Source: Chrysomallon squamiferum
Taxonomy: Eukaryota > Mollusca > Gastropoda > Neomphalida > Peltospiridae
Assembly (NCBI GenBank): GCA_012295275.1
Contig: CM022673.1
Location: 23,071,581 to 23,135,580, forward strand
DNA: 64,000 nucleotides
Direction of reading: 5' to 3'
Position numbers and translations under genes: made by a program. Position 1 is the stretch's first letter. Each line of letters begins with the position of its first letter. A model generated the notes under the pieces. The model was not told the origin of the DNA. It saw only the letters and a list, made by a program, of their open reading frames with translations, and ran no database searches. Positions 48,101-60,426 of this stretch are shown here, piece by piece.

Positions 48101-49873
48101 ATAAGAGTGTGTTGCCCAAACTGTTGGCACACGGCAGACTGCAGGCAGAATAAAACAAGGTAAATTTATGTACATATTTAAATACAGATGATCAGTTATC
48201 AAGTATTTTGGGATTATATATAGGTCTGGAAAATACAAAATATGTATTTTGAGAAGGAAAAGACTGCAAGTACATTTTAAGCCTGTAAAAGTAAGGTTTG
48301 AGAATATATATATATATAATATATTGGTTTATCACCTGAAACATGTCTCCATGTTTTATCTTGTTTGTGAGACCTCCAATTCTCTCATCTGCTCCATATA
48401 CATTTATTTTTCCTGCAAGCTTTAGCAAACCTTCATTTCCACCTGCGTGATCCCTAAAGACAAAAATATTTATTAATAACAAAAATTTCTGCTTCTTCTG
48501 TGTGTGGATTAATACAAAAAAAACAAATGATTTCTAACTACACTGATGTTTACTTACCTGAAAAGAATATTTTTAAACTTTGTTATATAAGTTTGATAGT
48601 CAAGGAACTATTGTAGAGAAATTGTCCCAATGGAACCTTCAGTTAATATGCACAGAAATTGGAATGGAACATTAACAGAAAATACCCTTAACTCATGTCA
48701 TAAGCAAAGTTTGTGGTTGATTTATATTAAACAAAACTTTTTCTATGAACAAAATTATTACTATTATTACATCATGTTGTCTATAGATGTCAGCTGTATA
48801 TGATACATCACAGGTTTTTATGTTTAAACTTCAATATCTTACTCAAGCCATCTTATCAATATCATATTCCAAAATTTGAAAAACTTTGAAACTAAGATAT
48901 TTCAGGCCACCATTTAAACTTATATATGTATGTATGCTCATCAAATATTTTAACCAACAAAAAATGTTTTGATGGTCTATAAAACTCACCAGTGATGGTG
49001 TGTACACAGTATACCAACTAATGTTAGATCTTGTTCCCTGATTGTATAAAAGATCTGAAAGTATAAATTAGTATTAAGCATACTAACATTTATGATCAAC
49101 AAAATTAAAAATAAAAATGTGAAAACTGTAAAACAGTTTGCTAACACATTTTTTAAATATATATTTAACAGTGAAAAAAAAAAAAAAAAGAATAAAGGTT
49201 TTCTGGTAGTACGTATTTAATTAATAATAATTTGAAAACACTGCAAATCTCAAACATTTACTCAATTCATCTGTTTTTTTTATCTCCTTTTTTTATTTTT
49301 TATTTTTGATACTTATAAAAAGAGAAAAATAATCACTGTTTTTTTATTCAACACACATCACACTTTATTATTAGGAACAAATAAAACAATGATTATGACC
49401 AAGGTATGTAAAGTGTTAGATACAAGTCAAATATACATTTGTGCTCCTTGCCATGCATATTGTCTTGTAAAAAGCTTGATAAACAAAAAAAAAGATAAAT
49501 TTGATTACTTCTAGCATTTAGAAAAGATAAGTGTAATGTGGAAAAAAAATATTGCATTTAATAATACACTTGCAGCTTTGACTGTACACATTGTGTTACA
49601 CTACAGCTGAGGAAACTGTTGAGGATGAGCTGCTCTTCTTGTAAAAATTAAGCAGATGGGATAAAACAGACATTAAATTTAGAAAATAAATTACCTTGTC
49701 TGGCTGAACTGGATCAACAGCTAAACATTTTTTAGTTTTAGCATCTGAAATTATGAACATGTAATTGTCTTCTAGGGCACAAATCACTTGAACCTTCATT
49801 TCTTTCAGTGTATTTTCTGTTGCTGAGGAGTGAGAGAGGCAGACAGTAGAAGATACTGGTAACAGTCCAAAAC
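45116..49873 (-). CDS. HAGH: Hydroxyacylglutathione hydrolase (glyoxalase II), eight exons seen
   Basis: Exons (minus): 49873-49695 (cytosolic ATG at 49799-49797), 49054-48990, 48453-48336, 47013-46908, 46601-46498, 46040-45939, 45564-45485 and 45206-45116. The cytosolic form is 256 residues (human about 260). The enzyme hydrolyses S-lactoylglutathione to lactate and glutathione, the last step of methylglyoxal detoxification. All metallo-beta-lactamase-fold metal ligands are present: THHHWDH (H54, H56, D58, H59), H110 in PCHTTGH, D133 and H172 in CGHEY. Every junction is in phase. Glutathione-contact residues Y174, R248 and K251 are kept, but the usual GKFYEG reads GRFFEG (R142, F144). The frame stays open for 24 codons upstream of the ATG to an acceptor at 49874, as in vertebrate genes where an upstream start adds a mitochondrial presequence. 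That first exon was not found. Confidence 0.95.
47014..48335 (-). other. Intron 3 of HAGH
   Basis: The largest intron in HAGH (1.3 kb). It contains a sequence starting at 47445 that resembles a pogo-type terminal inverted repeat; otherwise AT-rich and unremarkable. Confidence 0.5.
47445..47470 (+). mobile_element. Possible pogo-type transposon end (solo terminal repeat)
   Basis: CAGTCAAACCTCTTTATAAT preceded by TA resembles the pogo/Tigger end consensus CAGT(C/G)(A/G)AACCTCGTTATAA as I remember it. No matching inverted end was found within about 500 bp, so only a fragment can be claimed. Confidence 0.35.
49800..49873 (-). other. In-frame coding extension upstream of the cytosolic HAGH start
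   Basis: From the minus-strand acceptor ttttag the exon begins in phase 1 and encodes 24 residues, including [16 protein letters not shown], before the Met of MKVQV. The human long isoform has the same arrangement. The composition (Ser, Leu, hydrophobic, no acidic residue for the first 18) would suit the end of a mitochondrial presequence. Confidence 0.55.
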
Positions 49874-50508
49874 CTAAAATATATTATTAACACCAAATTT
49901 TAAAAAAGTAATAGAAAAAAGAAACATTCCAAAGAAGGAAAACAAATTAAAAAAAAAGGAAATAAACTATAAAATAATTAATTACTTAAAGTTAAAAGTA
50001 TTATGTATTCTTTGTTAATACATTTTTTATAACCGTAACAATATTAAACATATTAGAGTTCTTTAATCAAAGGTTCATTTATTTCATTTTCAATTATTTC
50101 TATTATTTTATTATATTATCATTATTTTTATTTATTATTAAAAACATTTTTTTGGTTGAAGTGGGTTTCAGGAATATATACAGGCCGCATTAAAAGGAGG
50201 AACACAGAATAGAACTCAAAAACTGAAATAATTTTTATTATGAAAAAACATCTATCAGCAAAGCATTGGGAGGATTGTGTGTCATGCATCTTCTTTCTGG
50301 ATTTGCACATTCACGATTGTTTGATAGAGATATATTAATTTGTTAACATAATGAAATACGTTTATTATTAAAATATCCCTTGAACAGTCCATTTTTATTT
50401 TTGTTTTCAGATTTTTTCATTGGTTTATTTTTTGAATTTTATAAACTATTATTTTTATTATTATTTTCATTTTAGTTATTTATTTACTGGCCATTTTGCT
50501 ACTAATTA

Positions 50509-50714
50509 CAGGTTGAGAATCCTTTATCCAGAATGCTTGGAACTGGAAGTGTTTCAGATTTCAAGATATTTTGGAGTTTGGAATGTAAGGCAATAACAAT
50601 AAGAATAGAACCTATGTCTGAAAATTGTAAGATATTATTTCTACAGCTTGGAAAAGGTTTTGGATTTCAGAGCTTTTCAGATTTCAAAATTTTGCATAAG
50701 AGATCCTCGACCTG
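50509..50714. mobile_element. Tigger/MER2-like MITE, 206 bp
   Basis: Ends are inverted repeats: CAGGTTGAGAATCCTTTATC at 50509 and, reverse-complemented at the other end, CAGGTCGAGGATCTCTTATG. Both are flanked by TA. The interior (ATGCTTGG, AAGTGTTTCAGATTTCA, TTTTGGA) resembles the non-autonomous MER2/Tigger elements known from vertebrates, judged from memory. It is too short to encode a transposase. Confidence 0.75.
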
Positions 50715-51122
50715 TATTATTAGACTGCAAATAAAACCCCTTGTAAATATTATTATTTTACTAGCAGAAAAATCAAGCCATAATCCTAGATTTTCACCAC
50801 ATTGTATGATTGTTTGAACTATGTATGAATTAATTATCAACAGTAACTAAAGTGGAATGAATACATTTAGTTATGTTTATCAACATATTTTGTAATTTTA
50901 TGGCACAAATATTAATATAAATATATATAGTGCAGAAACATTTATTAAAATTTTGATTTTTTTTAAATATTTATGTTAATTATTAATATGTCAGTGTTTT
51001 CTAATTGTTTTTGAAGATTAAATATACTGTGGTTTTCAAGACTGATGTATGATTACACAAGTCTTCATTTGCTTAACTATATAATCATACCATAAACATT
51101 TTTATTATTGTTGTTATATTCA

Positions 51123-51184
<62 letters not shown>

Positions 51185-51835
51185 CAAATATCTTGTACCT
51201 ATAAAAATTATAATTATTTTCTCCGATGACTTCTTTCTTACTTCTTTTTTTTTTTTTTTTTTTTTTTTTCTCTGCTTGACATTAATATACCAAATGAACA
51301 AAAATTCACATCCTACTGTCCAAATAACGCTACTAGTACTAACACACTCCGAACGCCAGTTTCTTATTATTCACTAGCGACACCTATCGAGTTATCTGAA
51401 ACTATAGTTTTACGACGTATTAATACGAAAAACAAAAAAGAGCATATTCGTGTTATTTGTTTAAAATCTATGTACCTCGTAATAAATGTGTTTTTATAAA
51501 ACACAGACTATTAGTGAATGCCTTGAAGGTAAACATTAATAAAAACAAATTTAACGAAAAAATTTACGAGTCAACCAATCCCGGTGATGTCTCAAATAAG
51601 CTCCTGTAATATTTCGTTTTATGGCCGCAGCAATATAGCTTATGCTTGTTAGTGTCGACTTATAAGAATTAATGTACAAGAATTAATTATATTTTAAATA
51701 ACTATATTATCAGCAAAATGTGTGTTTTATTCGACTAATAAATATATGAAAATTGTGTTGCAACTTAAATAAACAGTGATCTTTTCTGTGTCTATCATAT
51801 ACTAGCAACACTAGAGAAAGAGACAGACAGAAATA

Positions 51836-52648
51836 TACCGTATATACTTGTGTACACGGCGACCTTATGTATAAGTCGATATGTATTTTAAGACCAAAAA
51901 TTGCGTCATTTTAGGTATTACTTGTGTATAAGTCGACTGTAGATTCCAGGCACCGTCACTATTTTTAGACCAGTGTGACAGTGCCATGAAGGCCTACATT
52001 GTACGCCTACTGTAACATAACTTGCACGAGCTGTAACTTGCACGAACATACCATAATAACGTAAATGCATGTATTACACGAGCTATAGCCTAAATGTATC
52101 ATAAATAGTATCTCTTTAATGTAATAGATCTAACATGGAGACCTAACTTACCGTTATATTTAGCCGTTCTATGATTTACAAAATTTGTAGGTAGTGGATA
52201 TTAATGACGATTGCAATATTATTTCACCAAATTCTTTACAATTAAACAAGTGAGTTTTGTTTATGAAATTAGGACCGATATTTAGTGCAATTTGGCAGAG
52301 AAGTCTGCATTCCTAGATCATTGCAAGACGCCGTAAGGCATAACGCCGTACTGACGGTTTTCTCGCTGTAAAATGTATTTTTATGTCATTAAACGGAAGA
52401 ATATCATGTTTTACATTCATATTTGGTTTTGTTATTTAATTTTTCAAAATTTTTTATACGATAAAATTATATTTTTGAAAAGCTGAAAGACCGCGATTAT
52501 TTTAGATGCATCCCGTAGCAAAAAATAGTCAAAATGGCGACTCTTCAGCAACAGCTACAAAAGCATTACCTATGTATAAGTCGACCCCCAAAATATCACC
52601 TTAATATAGTCTCCCAAAAATTCGACTTATACACAAGTATATACGGTA
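51836..52648. mobile_element. 813-bp MITE with perfect ends and TA flanks
   Basis: The first 19 bases, TACCGTATATACTTGTGTA, recur exactly inverted at the other end, and both ends abut TA. The motif TGTATAAGTCGA occurs at 51868, 51925 and 52573, and inverted at 52622. No transposase frame was recognised, so it looks non-autonomous. Superfamily not assigned. Confidence 0.8.
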
Positions 52649-53158
52649 TATATAATTATAGTGTTATTGCAATTCAAAATTGGTATCAAAATAGAATTTT
52701 TAAAATGACCAAATAATACATGTGTAAATAAATAGTAATTTGTATATGACGCATGTAATATTTTTTTTTCCAAAATAAGTTTAAAAGCCGTAAATAAAAT
52801 AATCTTTAAAAGACAATTAAGCATATCATATGAAGCAACGATATGTTTTAATATCATTAATAACCATTACCGCCTTGAGTTTGGCCTGAGTACCACTTTA
52901 ATAATCTTAAAAAGCAAAGTACAAAATTATTTAACACAAAATTATAGATGTATCTTTTTTATTATAATACTGTTCAGCGTCAGTAAATAAATTAATTAAT
53001 TAATATTTATAAGAATTCTGGAAATTCTAAATATAGCTTAAAATATTGACACCGATATAATTATAGGGTGTTAAAAATTGTTTACACCGCTTATCTCTGA
53101 TTCTGCTGAAGTTAATGCGCCATCTACCGTCAGACGTAGCACCTGTTCAAACTCAACT

Positions 53159-56100
53159 ATGGCGGGTATACATGAAGGTCCTGAATATGGGATCGGAGAT
53201 TTTGTTCTCCTTCGGGAGGTTACAATGGATCATTTTATGGAAAATTTGCAACGGAGGTTTGTAGCAGTTTATTCACATTATTACTGGTTGTTGTCACTTC
53301 GCTGTATGATATATAAACTGAAACTTTATAATATTATGTCGTACATTCGATGATTATGAAAATATCATTATGACATGAGATTGACTCATTCAACTTCAGC
53401 TTGAAGTTTAAGTCATTGGTATAACTGTCGGCGTATGTACGATAAACGAATTCGAAATGGTAGTGTCTCACTAACATTTATTTCTGTTCATAAAGTACTG
53501 ACAACTATTTATTTTGAACTGATTAATTAAATTTAAATAATATATTTGGAATTACTCATATAAATTATAATGATGTATATTATAATTGTATTATTATTAA
53601 CTAAACTGAATTCAGCTGTCAGTGATTTTATTGTGATCACAATCTTAATATATTAATTTTTTATTCCTAAATGATTCTCATAATAATTATTAATGTATTT
53701 GTTATTGTTGTGATTAGAAAAAAAGCAAAGCATGTTGTTTTACTTTCTTAAAATATAGATCATTTTGTTTTGTTTAGCCCATATTTATGATTATGAAAGC
53801 AAATAATTTATTCTCATTGCAGATTTGAGAAGTCAAAGATTTACACATACATTGGTGAGGTGGTGGTTTCAGTTAACCCATACAGAACAATGGACATTTA
53901 TAATAACAAATACATTGAGGAGTACAAGGGAAGAGAGATCTATGAGAGACCACCTCACATCTTTGCTTTAGCAGACAGTGCCTATAAAACAATGAAACGA
54001 AGTGCAAGAGACACCTGTATAGTAATATCAGGTTAGTACACATTAATAACTTGCATGAACTACTTCAAAACCTAATTCAAACATCCTGTATCAGTGTAAG
54101 AAGTAAGAATGCTGCGTAGATATTTTTTTGGTTGTTGATAAAGGGTAGGTTTATTTATATATGGGTGGATCATTTTACACTTGCTTATTATCAAGTCTTA
54201 ACTTAAGTATTCTTTTTACAAACACACACATACAAATATTTTAAACAGTATAGTAAATGCCTAGAAATGATTATAGCAAGCATTTATTGTAGATTGATGC
54301 TAAAAGCACTTTTCGTACTTTGGAGATAATTACATTTTTATGTATTACCTATTTATAATAAATAATTAGTTTTATCCATTTAGGATAGAATGAGAGGTAT
54401 CTATCTTTGTCATAGTTTGAAGGACCTTACTGGAATGGTCAGAATTAAACTAAAATATTTCCATAACATCTGTCTGTATTTGATCATGTTATATCAACCA
54501 TCAGTTGAAACATTTCTTGTATGGAGCATATTTTGGTTAATACTTGAAATATAAATCAGAATGTATGGGCAATCAAATGTTATTATTACAATTAATGTAT
54601 TCATTCATCAATAATTAAATATTAATGTCATTCAGTAATTAATTTTATATATAAAATTCTTGAATGAGTAATGAATGTAATCAGAGCTTTTCTTAATAAA
54701 ATATTGAGAGATATATAGTAAAACAATATCTATTTCATAAACTAATATGATTAATTTTGGGAAGTGTTAAATTTTGTAAATATACAATTATAAATATAGG
54801 TGTTATTATCATCATTAATAGCTGTATCTTCCTTACCACCTAACCTGATAAATTTTGAAAAGTGTAACTGCAATTGTCAAAGTTGTTAACTGAAACTCTG
54901 TAGATAGATATATATATATCACTCAAACTTTCTATTTGTCCATATACATGGATAATTAATGTTGATGATATGCCATTGTCATAGTTATTTGGTTGTCTAT
55001 TTTGTTTTTAATGTGTATAAATCATGGCAGCGTGCCTAAACTGTGTATTGAATGAGCTCATTTGTTTATGAAAGGAAAACAAAGCTGCTTGCACAAAGCA
55101 ACATTAAATGTGAACATGACAAATATTGAATTGTTCGTTTCCTTCACTCAGCTGTGATGAAGTGTTTACAAATTAGCTATTCTGTTTACTGCACAGAGAG
55201 GTAATACCTGCAGTATCTTCTACCAGCTTGTTGGAATATCACACACACAGCACAGCACACATGTCGTTTACGTGTAACTCCCCTATGTCATCATGATCAA
55301 GTTGTAACTGCATTATTTAAAAAAAAATGGATAACATTGTTACTTTTTCATAACTTCAGTGGGCACACTATAAATATTTAATATTTTGAAGAAAAAAGAA
55401 TTTGGTTTTTTTATGATTAAATTTTGAAATAAATAACTATGTGATCAAAGATTATGATTCCAGAAGGTTTAATACTGCATTACTTTTGTTGATACAAAGA
55501 ACTCTTATAATCAATATAATATTTTAATTTTAAATATATACATATATAAACATAAAACAAATATTTAAAATATAACATTTATTGAGAATGTTTAGTAATC
55601 AAAGCAAAATAACTATCTTGAATAATTTGTTTATCCTTATAAAATGTCTTATGACACCATGGGTAGACTGCATCATTAAAAAAAGAAAAAGAATTGTTTT
55701 TGACTTAAATTTATTATAATCAAAAACCATTTCAAAGATTAATAAAACACATAAGTACATGCATAATGTATGCTAATTTGGAAGATCTAAAATACATTTT
55801 CAGTAATTTTGGTGCAAACATCTTGTACTATCTTATGTCGTCATCATTAAAGCATTCATGAAAAAAAAAAAAATCTATTTATTGTAACCAGGATGCCTTT
55901 AAAACAATCTTTGTAACTGAGAACAAAAAACTCCCAAAATATCTTCAACAATTTGATGAATTTTGTTTGAAAATTTGAAGTTGCATTCAATTTTTCACAA
56001 CCAAACAAAACAAATGAGTCATGACTCATTAAACAGAGATAATTCTTAAATTAACTTTTTAGGACCTTGACTTTCACACCTGAGTTTTCTAATAATGGTA

Positions 56101-59100
56101 ATCCATACCACCACACTAAAAATGGAAATGCTACTACTGTTATTAAAACTCAGTATAGTTTTTGTATATTAATATACTTTTATTCATAATGATTATAAAC
56201 TTCATTGTTTTTATTCACTCCAACTTGGTGTACTGTGCAAGTATTTGTTTTTGTACAAGTCAAAGTGCATTTTATCTCACGTTAAAATCAGACAATTTGC
56301 ATTAGTAATACAAAATCTGCATAACAAATTATATCTGTTAATGTCATCTGAAAAGGATTTGTGTACATAGAAGAAAAAAATACAGTTCATGAATTTTTAT
56401 CACACAAAGCTTATTACAAATCATTTTTACAACTGGTTGTAATAGTTATGTTAAAAATTAATCTAACAGTTAATGAAATTATAGATGTGATTTTTTCACA
56501 ACAACCATGTAATAAATATTATGTATATTAAGACTTCTACAAAGACTTATTATTTTTATTTCTATATCACAAGATAGTTATAGATCTGAGGTGTCAGTTC
56601 ACCACAATATATCATCCACCGGAGCATTTTCCTGTCACCAAGAGTCTCACATTTGTCATTTTGCCCCGATTCTTTAAAGGATTCATACTGCTTTCAGTCA
56701 GCAGTTTTCTTTGTCATTGCATGACATTAACCAGTTGTATGATGCCACATAATTATAAAATAAAAGTTTTAAGGATGATATCAAATGAAAATTTCCTTCT
56801 TCCTTTTTTACTGAATTAATTAAAATGTGATTTCTTTTAGCATATCATTTAAAACCTATTTTAATTAAAGCTTTAAGTACACACCCAGACACACACACAC
56901 ACACACACATTTTGAACAGAAATAATTTACATATTAAAAGTACTTTATTGGTCTGCCATTGTATCTTTTTCATTCGCAGTTATTTAATAACTAGTATTAA
57001 TAATATTATTAGTGACTTTGTAGTTTTGTATTGGTACTTTTAAATTATGTAATACAGACCTGGTGGGCATTGTGGTGATAGATCAAGGCTGATAGATAAT
57101 GTGTTTGTCACAAACTGCTAAGATTAATGTGTAATTATCTGAGAATTTTAGACCACCTACATATTTCACTGCAGTTTAACACCATAAGAAAAGAAAATGA
57201 TATATGTACAGAGGGTTTTGCAGCTCAAATCAACAGTGAAAATATTAATTACCTACATAAAGCAGTCTTTAAAATTAATTTATAAGCCGTTTGAGAAAGA
57301 AAGAAGGTAATGAATGAGTTGAAGCATCCTGTGTGTGTTAGTCATCACTGCTGAGTAAGAAAGATTGCATGCAGAGACCACTCAGTTTACTTTTAAAATA
57401 TGTGTATATGTGTATCAAGTTAGCCCTCTCTCTGTTTAGTTTTAGCCCTTACTGGGTGTTAACATCCTAAACACCCACATGCTGTCACTTGCTGTTTCAG
57501 TTCCTTATCAAGCAAAGTAAACACTGTGTGTGTGTGTGTGTGTTTTAAATAATTAAACAATATTACATGAGATAATTACTAAAATTACTGTATTAAAACG
57601 AATTTGATTTATATTTATTTGTTTTTGGGCCATTGGATTTTTATTTTACTTTTTATTATTTGGTTTCTTTCATTAAAATTTAATCATTGTTAAATTTTAT
57701 TAAAAAAAAAAAAAAAAAATGAAGTATCATACTGGTTGATATTTCTGTGCATATGAGAACTGTTTTATTGGTTTAAGAAGAATTTCATAATGATTTTACA
57801 TGATTGTAAATCAAAATTGAAAATACTGAATGCATAATCATGAAAGAATAATGTATTTATTGCATTTGTAGTACACACATCTAAAGTAACTTAACATCTC
57901 AGTGTCAGAAGCAACAATGAGAAATATTGAGCTGTAGAAAGATCAACTCATGTACCTACGGTTCAACAATAAAACCTTGGCCAGCACTAAAATGACATGA
58001 CAAAATGTTTATGTGAAAGCTGAATCACTCAGCTGTGTATGCAGTATTTTGATGAATGATATAAGTTGATACAGATGCAGGCTGCACTGAAAGTCATATT
58101 GAATCAATTTTCATCACATTATATGTTCAGTATTTAAATAAAATAAAATTACATATATCAAGCAATTTTAAAAGCTACATAAAAATCAATCTTTTAAATT
58201 AATTTTAAAAAAATACTCTAATAATATTACATATATATATATATATATATAGACACACATTATGAAAATGTCTTAAAACAGACAAAAAGAAAAACCCTGA
58301 AAGGGCAATCAGTGGAAAAGAAAAAGTATTTTTTCTTTCTTTCCTTTTCTTTTGTATGTGGATTAGCTGAGCACTATTTGAAATATGTTATTAAAATTAT
58401 TTTCATTTTTTATTATTTATACTTTTTTTTATTGTACTGTTAAGGATGATATATACAAATATTTTTTTAAATACTTTGAATTGTGTGTCATCTACCAAAC
58501 AGACTGAATTACATTTTTTTGTTGTTGTTTATAAAAACCTATCTATACATAATAAATATATACTAATTTTTTGTCTTCAGAAAAGCTATATATGTCTTTC
58601 TGTGAATCTTTGAACAGCTTTTAACAAATGTGACCTGATGGCTTAAGTAAACATGCATGTACATTTAATAATTGCTGCTCAAACAGTCTGTCTTGGATAT
58701 GGGTCAGCACTTTAAATCACCGATGATATTCAACCAAGAAAACTGTAGTAAAGGTTGTTTGACAGTTTTTCAGAAAGTACTGCTGATATGAGATTAAAAC
58801 CTCTCTTTTTCTTTTTTCATACATACACAAGTTCACACTGTATATGTATATACATCTCATTTCTGTGAATGTTCTTTTTACTCAGTGAGATTATCAATCC
58901 TGTGTAGAATGAAAAAAAACTTAAGACTGAATTCTGTTTAATAATTCATACAATTATTATAATAACAGTAATCATTGAAAATCATTAAGAGGTTAAAAAA
59001 AAAAAAAAAAAAAAAAAATGTTTTTTAAATCTAACAAAAGATTTGAATTTTTGTTGAATTTTTATATACAGACACTTCCCAAATTTTATATTCACACACA

Positions 59101-60376
59101 TACATCCTTATGAAGATTCAAACTTACAGCAATTTCCTGCTGTTTTTGTTTTATTTTGTTCTAGTTTAATTAAACAGTTAATATTGACATGTCAGTATGA
59201 CATATTTGTACCATATTTAAGGTGTGGCAAAACTGAATAATCAGCTGCATTAGTCATGGAGAATCTGTATCATAATATAAATTGCATTCCTGTTATACCA
59301 TCATTTCCATAATTTATATTTTGTTTCTTTTTTTATTTAAATGAAGTTTCTTAGGTGCATTATAAGATGTATGCAGTGATTTATATCGGAGTTGATCCAA
59401 TGACACATGGATAAAAATCACTGGCACAATATCACATGAAGGGTGCTTTAAATATACTGATAATATAGTAATATTTCGTTACGTTTTTCTTTTAAAAAGA
59501 TTTAAAATGGCTGTTTAAAAATATTAATGTTAAAATTTGTTAACATTTTTCAAATGGTACAAAAGACAGTTATTCATAATTCAATCATATAGACATTCTA
59601 AAAAGTCTGTAACATGATCAGTAACATAAACATTTCAGAAATTAACTATCAAGGCCTAATACACATTGTAAAATTTGTATTTAGAATTTAATTAAAAGTA
59701 TTTTGATTTCCTTTCCATAGCATTATTATGAATATAGTTAACAAGGAAGTAGTTATATGGAACAGTATGATATTCGTCATTTCAGTTTTGTAAAAAAAAA
59801 AAAAAAAAAAAAAGAATGCCTTTTGAGTGAGCTGTTAAGTATTCATCATGGTGTTGATGAATATAGATGGTTGTCTCTGAATGCTAATTCTGAGTATTGA
59901 TTTATGTTTAAATCCAAAGTTGGGTAAAATTAGCATATAAAATGAAAATAAGATTCAGTACCCAAAAATGATGTTTTTAATTGCAATGTTTTTCTGCATT
60001 ATATATCAGAGTGACTGTAATAACCTAAATACATTCACTGTGTTTTTTTTGTTATTATTTGTAATACTCATTATCAGTGTTTTCTAGTAATAAAGTATAA
60101 GAATAAACAAACCTGACGTACCTCTATGCCTGTATATTAACCTGACTTGTATGTTCAATCAAAAATACAAATGATTATTGAAGTCAACAGTATTTGTTTT
60201 TGTGTCAGTGAAAAGTTACATATTAAAAAATTATCACTTCTGATAGGAAAACAGTGTGTTTTATCTAATGACTATAATTACGATAGAAATAATAAGTGTT
60301 TGACACCCTGTATTCTGCAATACAATTATGCTAACATGTTCTTTCAGCAGATAAGGAATTAACAAACAATATATAT

Positions 60377-60426
<50 letters not shown>

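Larger units (their letters stand above)
49874..53158. other. Region between the divergent HAGH and myosin I genes
   Basis: This 3.3-kb stretch should hold the missing 5' exon and promoter of HAGH (minus) and the promoter of the myosin gene (plus). It contains a 206-bp TIR element at 50509-50714, (AAT)n at 51126-51180, poly-T at 51246-51269 and an 813-bp TIR element at 51836-52648. No promoter motif could be assigned. Confidence 0.5.

Noticed and set aside
52534-52716. A 60-codon frame starting MATLQQQLQ
   Set aside because: It spans the end of the 813-bp MITE and continues into flanking DNA, so it cannot be a conserved element gene.
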